Below, piece by piece: positions 19,601 to 24,126 of a stretch of 24,126 nt of DNA (the stretch's first letter is position 1; each line of letters begins with the position of its first letter). The stretch is from NCBI GenBank assembly GCA_027596035.1, contig JADGJA010000205.1, positions 1 through 24,126 of the forward strand. The letters run 5' to 3'. A program made the translations under genes and the position numbers. The notes under the pieces were generated by a model. The model did not search any database, was not told where the DNA came from, and saw only the letters and a program-made list of their open reading frames with translations. The stretch is from Thoreauomyces humboldtii. Its lineage: Eukaryota > Chytridiomycota > Chytridiomycetes > Spizellomycetales > Powellomycetaceae.

Positions 19601-19923
19601 TGATGCGACGGATCGTGGGACCTCTGTGATTCCTGATGACTTCCGTATGCGGCTGGTTGATATGGCCTCCCGTGGCTTGGCTGGTGAGGACCCCGTGGAG
19701 GATGTATGCCCACGTTCCCTTTAGGTGCGTGGTTCGAGGTCGTTGCTTTTATTGATGCAGGGGCCTCCTGCGACTCCACCGGTACCTCGACAGAACGGTA
19801 CTTTCCAGGATAGTAATCGGCTGTGCTGCCGTTATGTACTTTAGGAGAACGAGGGTGAGCCTGCACGTATGTTGAATGTGCCTCCGACGTGCAAGTGAAC
19901 CGACGGTGCGCTGGGTCGCTCAT
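16632..19923 (-). CDS. SNF2-family ATPase/translocase, Rad5/Rad16/Uls1-like
   Basis: A nuclear DNA translocase of 889 residues. Exons (complement): 18157-19923, 18043-18097, 17799-17964, 17552-17729, 17344-17473, 17094-17264, 16973-16997 (25 nt), 16808-16895 and 16632-16721; every phase matches. Residues 1-270 are disordered, rich in Tyr, Gly, Gln and Pro, with a 23-residue tandem repeat. The ATPase core has [12 protein letters not shown], Walker A DMGLGKT (331-337), LDEAQ (450-454), [19 protein letters not shown] and [18 protein letters not shown] precedes an insert with CTIC (657-660) and CLDC (674-677), a minimal four-cysteine unit where Rad5/Rad16 proteins have a full RING. The C-terminal lobe has [55 protein letters not shown] and a final [10 protein letters not shown]. 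All helicase motifs are intact. It is divergent from the Glc8 homologue. Confidence 0.95.
19511..19648. repeat. Two tandem 69-bp units within the SNF2 gene
   Basis: Units 19511-19579 and 19580-19648 both begin CCCCC(A/G)CCGTACGCAGGGT and contain ACCTCTGTGATT at the same offset. Being 69 bp they keep frame, encoding a 23-residue repeat on the minus strand with the core SQRS, then HP/YPAYGGG. The duplication lies in the disordered N-terminal region, so copy number could vary without breaking the enzyme. Confidence 0.85.
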
Positions 19924-20216
19924 TTCAGACGAGCCTATGCGATTGCGACGATAGCAGGTCGATGCCGGTATTCCGATCGACTATGCCGTGCTGCTACGAG
20001 CTCCCTTTCGTCTGCTGCTGCTGTTGCTGTTCCTTGTTGTTCGTTGTTGTTCGTTGCGCAGCCCCTCGGTTTTCACGGGGGCTCATCCATGTCCGAAAGG
20101 CGAAAGTGCGTCTGCATGACGGTTCCCACACAAAACCTTCAGCATCTTGCGTTCTCAACCAATCAATCGGAGGGAAGGCAGACGACGAAACTATTCCAAC
20201 CAACTGTTCCAACACG
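19924..20216. promoter_or_regulatory. Divergent promoter region, SNF2 and Glc8-like genes
   Basis: These 293 bp separate two opposing start codons. A CTG/TTG-rich simple repeat occupies 20012-20056 (CAG/CAA-rich on the minus strand, hence within the likely SNF2 leader). No TATA box is clear. The tract could encode poly-Gln only if an unseen upstream exon existed, which nothing supports. Confidence 0.5.
20012..20056. repeat. CTG/TTG simple repeat
   Basis: An interrupted trinucleotide tract: CTG repeated four times, then TTG/CTG units and two TTGTTGTTCG blocks. It lies about 90 bp upstream of the SNF2 start codon on the minus strand. Such tracts are length-variable between strains. Confidence 0.85.
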
Positions 20217-21195
20217 ATGCCAAAGGGGATACTTAAACATGCAGAGGACACTCCCGCTGCACCGAGAGGGTAAGACGGCCGTTCACTCTTGTCTCGTTCC
20301 GACGGGAGTCCCCAAGCCAAATCACTCACTGCTTCCTGCAGAATCAAGTGGGACGAGGACAACCTGATGATTACCGAGGCTGGAAAGGGAGCGACCATGA
20401 AGATCACAGAGCCAAAGACTCCCTACATCCACTACGACTCGGCGAACGACCTCCTCCTCGGCTCCAGCGGTATGTGGCGGCGGAAAACAGACCCTTGCTG
20501 AGAACCCACTTCCGTCTTCAAAGTGGCTGACCCCCTGTGCCTGTTGCCGTTGCGTTTCGATATTCAGGCAGCGTCCCACCCATGGAACTCTCGTCAGCCA
20601 TCGACGACGCAAAGGCGATCCAGGACACCACCTCACGCTCCGACACCGACTCCCAGAGCTCCTCCAGGCGGAGAGTCTCGGTCAACGAGTGGGACGACTC
20701 GGACGACGAGGAGGAGAACATGGATCCCGAAGGTACCTGCAGAAACGAAAAACCAAAAAAAGAAAACAGTTTTGCACATTCTTCTACATCTACATCCACT
20801 CAACTCCCCCCACTCCGTCAGAGATGGCACGACACAAGAAATTCGAGGAACTTCGCGCATCCCACTACGACATGAAACGCGCCCTCCAGTCCGGCAAGAA
20901 GGAGGAGGAGGATCTATCGGACGAAGGGGGCGACACAAGCGCGAGTCCTTCCGACCTCGTCATCCAAGGGGAGGACGAGTCGGAGGATGCAGACGATGAG
21001 ATGGAGGAATCGAATCTTCCGAAGGCGACCACCGCCACCCACGACAACACGGTCATCAACGGTCTTCATCACGACGACTCGAGGAGACCGAACGGAGAGG
21101 CTTTGAGCGATGGCGTGGAGAGCATGAGGTTGAACGGTGTCGGCATCGAGCGTGACCGACACGTCGATGAGGTGCCTGACATGGACTTGTCGTGA
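20217..21195 (+). CDS. GLC8: Protein phosphatase 1 inhibitor-2 homologue (PPP1R2/Glc8)
   Basis: A regulator of the PP1 catalytic subunit, 239 residues. Exons: 20217-20269, 20342-20469, 20568-20732 and 20822-21195, with introns of 72, 98 and 89 nt; phases agree. The three PP1 contact motifs are present in order: KGILK at residues 3-7 (the SILK-type motif), IKWDEDNL at 19-26, and the long helix MARHKKFEELRASHYDMK at about 117-134, whose HY pair covers the PP1 active site in the known complex. EPKTPY around T44 is the equivalent of the GSK3/CDK site that switches inhibitor-2, so phospho-control is likely conserved. The rest is acidic and disordered (DDSDDEEEN, SEDADDEMEE). The start ATG places KGILK at the very N-terminus, as in other family members. 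It converges on the nucleoporin gene 422 bp away. Confidence 0.94.
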
Positions 21196-21617
21196 CCTCA
21201 AGAAAAAAACACGCAAGCCCCCCGACCGAGTCCATATACCTTTAGCACACGTCATCCCCGCTTGTCGCCTGTCCTTCCTCTATTCATCCATTCTTCCTGT
21301 TCATACCGTTTCATTAATCGATATATCCCCCACGCTGTCTGGCCTGCAATCCTGCGCAGTTGTCGTCTTTCCTAACCACGGGCATTGACTACGGTATATG
21401 GACGGTGATCTGCCTCACGTCAGTCACCCTGAAGCATCACAGGCGAGATCTTTTTCCATGTATGATGATTCTCTTTTCATTATGCAAGTTTCTTTCAACA
21501 TCTCCCGGTCCCCCTCACACAAGAAGCACTGCTTCTTTCCTTTCTTCCTCATGTGCGTACAAACAGTGAACGCGAACAGAAGCTACCCCCTTCCCTTCTT
21601 CGCCGTTCACGGCCCCG
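21196..21617. other. Convergent 3' intergenic region
   Basis: These 422 bp lie between the stop codons of the Glc8-like and Nup2-like genes. The composition becomes AT-richer and pyrimidine-rich (TTTCCTTTCTTCCTC at about 21535-21550), fitting two 3' untranslated regions. I see no gene, structured RNA or repeat. Confidence 0.55.
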
Positions 21618-24126
21618 TCACGCATGAAACTCCTCGACCGTCTCCACAAAAGTATCGACGTCCTCGCTCATCTTGAGTCTGATCCTGAAGCTCGCCAACG
21701 ACTTGCCGCCGACGGCCGCGTTGACGGCGGCGATAGAGAACTGGGTGGGGTTGATCCTCGTGGGTGAGGACCCCTTCTGGATGGCCGCGTTGAGGACGAC
21801 CTTTGCCGAGTTCTCCAGTCGGTGGATCATCCTCAAGGATCCCGTGGCCTTGTGCTTCATGAGCCGGAACGTGCCGACTCCCGTCGCCTTCCACTGTCCT
21901 TCCTCGAGGGAGTAGACCTTGCCGCGGGACTCGACGAGGACGTCCTCGTCCTCCTCTCCGGGTCGTTCGGAGGAGAGGTCGAGCTGCTCGTCCGCCGGAG
22001 ACTCCTCGTCGTCTGCTTCGCCGTCCTCGGCGACGACTCCCGACGACGGTGCGGCAGGGGTGGGGGTGGGGACCGCGAAAGAGAAGGGGGCCGCCGACGT
22101 AGGAGGTCCCGAGTTGGGGGCACCGAAACTGAATGGCAGAGCCGGGGCCGACGTGCCGGGGGCTTTTCCGAAGGTGAACGGGGTTGCTGAATTTCCGAAG
22201 CTGATGGGCGCCGAGGGGGACGAGCTGAAAAGCTTCGCTGATTCCAAAGCAGGGGAAGTGTCTCCAAATTTGAACGGCGCCGCCGATGCCGTGGTGGCAG
22301 GGGTTCCAAAGCTAAATGGCACCGCGGAGGCCTTGGTGGTAGGGGCTCCAAAGCTGAACGGCGCTGCGGAGGTCTTCGTGGTAGGAGTCCCAAAACTGAA
22401 CGGTGCTGCGGAGGCCTTGGTGGCTGGGGCTCCAAAACTGAACGGAGCCGCAGCGGCCGTTGTAGCAGGCACGCTGCTCACGTGCGCCGAGGTGGAGGCC
22501 GTAGTGGTAGGCGCGAAGCTGAAGCCACCTTTACGTGCCGACTCCGGCGACACAACCCGTGAAGCACCGAGCAGTGATTTGGCAGGTGTCGCCGGCGAAT
22601 CAGCTCCCTGGCTCAACTTGCCGAAGGATGGTGATGCGATCGTCACGGGGCTGGGTGGAGCACTTTCGGGGGCTGCCGTCGAATTGCGGAAGCCGGTGAA
22701 GGACTTGAGGGCCGCAATCGTGGTGTTGGGGAAGGCGCTTGCATTGAGGTCCGCGGACGACTGCGTGGAGCCACCGAAGCCAAAGTTGGCAGACGGAGCA
22801 AGCTTGAAAGCCGAGGGTGTTGCCGTCGACGTTCCAAAGGGGACGGCAGTGGATCCGCCTCCGCCAAAGACGGGCAGCGCTGCACCGAAGGCGTTCGTCT
22901 TGCCGAATGCGGGCGTCACGGGTGTAGCTGCAATCGATCGACCGAACAGACCAGGCGTGGCCGCGGAGCCGAATAGACCTGCATTTGGAGCAACCGCCGA
23001 GCCGAAGAGACCTGGAGCTGGAGTAACCGCGGAGCCAAAGAGGCCCGGAGTTGCGACAGATGTAGCAGCAGTTCCAGTCAGATCAGGGGCAGCTGCGGAA
23101 GCTCCGAACTTGGGCATGGCCGCGAAGCGACCGCCAGAATCTTCGGCTGCAAGGCGCTTGCCCGGGCTCGTGTCTCCTTCTTCGTCCGAATCGTTCTTGC
23201 GCTTGCCTGTCGACTTTGTGATGGTCTCTGATTCTTTGGGAATGCTCGGGTAAACCACTTCGTCGTCCGGGACGGTGGGGTACGAGACTTCGTCTTGGGC
23301 GACAGGATTGCTGAGCAGTGCCTTCTGCTCCTCGGGAGTAGGTGGGGGAGGTAGGAAGTCTGGGTTGTCGAAATCTTCCTTGTCTTTCTTCGCACGTTCA
23401 GCGGGAGTCATTGCCGCCCGAGCGGCACTGATACATCCGGGGGCAGGCATGTACTCTACAGGCGCAGGAACCGATGGTGCAGGGACAGGCAGCGCTGGCT
23501 CTGGAACGGCTGCTCCAAATCTGAAAGACCAAGGTTAGAAAGAGCAGAGCAAAGGTTGTTGAAGAATGTACCACTTACCGCTTGGGGAGTTGTCTGATGA
23601 TTCGACCGGCAGGTGGAGTTGAAGGTGTGACCTGCATCGGCTCTCCGGCTTTGCCGTCGAAGTTGTGGTTCTTGCTGCTGGTGCGGCCTGCGCCGGGGCG
23701 TCGCTTCTCATCATCACCTTTGATCAGATCCTCTCCTTGACGTTTCTTGGACGGCGAGGATGTAGGAGGAGGAGTCGGAGTCGTGGCGCCGGTACCAAAG
23801 CCGACAGCGCCGGAGCCGAAACCGACGAACGGCCGGGGTGCCGAGAAGGAAGGTGGAGCCGGAGCCGTTGCGGACGAGCCAAACGCGAACGGGGTCGACG
23901 GCGAACCGATTGCCGCGGGACTGACAGTGACGTCCATGTTTTCTTCTAGCTCCTTTCCGTTCTGAGCAGGACCGAAACCGGTGAACGGCATCGGAGGTCC
24001 AGAGGAAGGGGGAAGTGTTGCACTCGAAGTGAAAGAGCCAAAGGGCATGAACGAGGTCGGCACCGACGGCGGACCGACCGCGGGTGGTTGCGCGGAGACG
24101 TCCGTGTCCTCTTCGGGGTCCTGAAC
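21618..24126 (-). CDS. NUP2: Nup2/Nup50-like FG nucleoporin with Ran-binding domain (5' end outside window)
   Basis: The visible part is 816 residues in two exons (complement): 23579-24126 (open to the window edge) and 21618-23520, joined by a 58-nt intron (donor GTAAGTGG, phase 2). From the visible N-terminus there is an FG-containing stretch (FGSF, FTGFG, FAFGSS), then KKRQGEDLIKGDD and IIRQLPKRFG, resembling the importin-alpha-binding start of Nup2/Nup50. A charged segment, a long FG domain with four GLFG, and at least eight FSFG-type repeats follow. The last 115 residues are a RanBD1 domain: RGKVYSLEEGQWKATGVGTF, LMKHKATGSLRMIHRLE, VVLNAAI and SFRIRLKMSEDVDTF. The protein should sit at the nuclear basket and help release cargo and recycle importin-alpha. 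The start codon lies to the right of the window. Confidence 0.92.
22264..22473. repeat. Five tandem 42-bp units in the nucleoporin FG domain
   Basis: A CCAAA(A/G)CT(G/A)AACGG motif recurs exactly every 42 bp at 22264, 22306, 22348, 22390 and 22432. Each unit encodes 14 residues on the minus strand with the pattern APFSFG(A/T)P(A/T)TKASA. The units are nearly identical at DNA level, pointing to recent expansion or gene-conversion homogenisation of FG repeats. Confidence 0.92.

Noticed and set aside
21919..23253. A 444-codon plus-strand ORF
   Set aside because: It is antisense to the Nup2-like FG exon. Its Val/Ala/Pro-rich repeat content is what the FG codons give on the other strand, and it has no motif of its own.
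1..24126. CRISPR arrays, rRNA genes, prokaryotic operons, autonomous transposon coding regions
   Set aside because: Looked for and not found. The only regular spaced repeats are coding (nucleoporin and SNF2) or simple sequence, and no transposase, integrase or reverse transcriptase motif appears.

Overview
This window is a gene-dense piece of a fungal nuclear genome. The evidence is short spliceosomal introns (57-236 nt; mostly GTRNGT donors and YAG acceptors, several with CTRAY-like branch sites), gaps of only about 115-660 bp between genes, and gene families that fit a fungus: a Nup2-type nucleoporin, a fungal-type SNF2 translocase with a CxxC/CxxC insert, an HSPA12-type Hsp70, Pro2, RPS29 and a Glc8/inhibitor-2 protein. 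Base composition is moderately GC-rich. I favour Basidiomycota or an early-diverging lineage, but cannot fix the phylum from sequence alone. No bacterial, plasmid, phage or CRISPR signal is present.

Layout. Positions 1-1165 hold no convincing intact gene: low-complexity DNA, a possible decayed LSm/Sm-like coding fragment and a perfect hairpin with G7/C7 arms. An orphan four-exon gene follows on the minus strand (1166-2485), then a 150-bp near-palindrome (2695-2844) that looks like a miniature inverted-repeat element. Next come a nine-exon SCY1-like pseudokinase/HEAT gene of SCYL3 type (3063-6667, minus), gamma-glutamyl phosphate reductase (7053-8577, plus), a second orphan gene (8770-9744, minus), a divergent HSPA12-like Hsp70 (10022-12169, plus), and an orphan gene with a tandemly duplicated Cys/His module (12293-14548, minus). 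The right part holds RPS29 (14851-15374, plus), an MCFD2-like secreted EF-hand protein (16037-16516, plus), a SNF2 ATPase (16632-19923, minus), a PP1 inhibitor-2/Glc8 homologue (20217-21195, plus) and a Nup2-like FG/Ran-binding nucleoporin that runs off the right edge (21618-24126, minus).

Most neighbours alternate in strand, giving divergent promoter pairs (pseudokinase/Pro2, orphan/Hsp70, orphan/RPS29, SNF2/Glc8) and convergent 3' ends. The genes do not form one pathway: this is a mixed housekeeping neighbourhood (proline synthesis, translation, secretory cargo handling, chromatin, PP1 control, nuclear transport) with three lineage-restricted genes among them. I built the exon models by hand from reading phase and splice consensus. 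Coordinates are CDS spans including introns, and exon lists are in the evidence.
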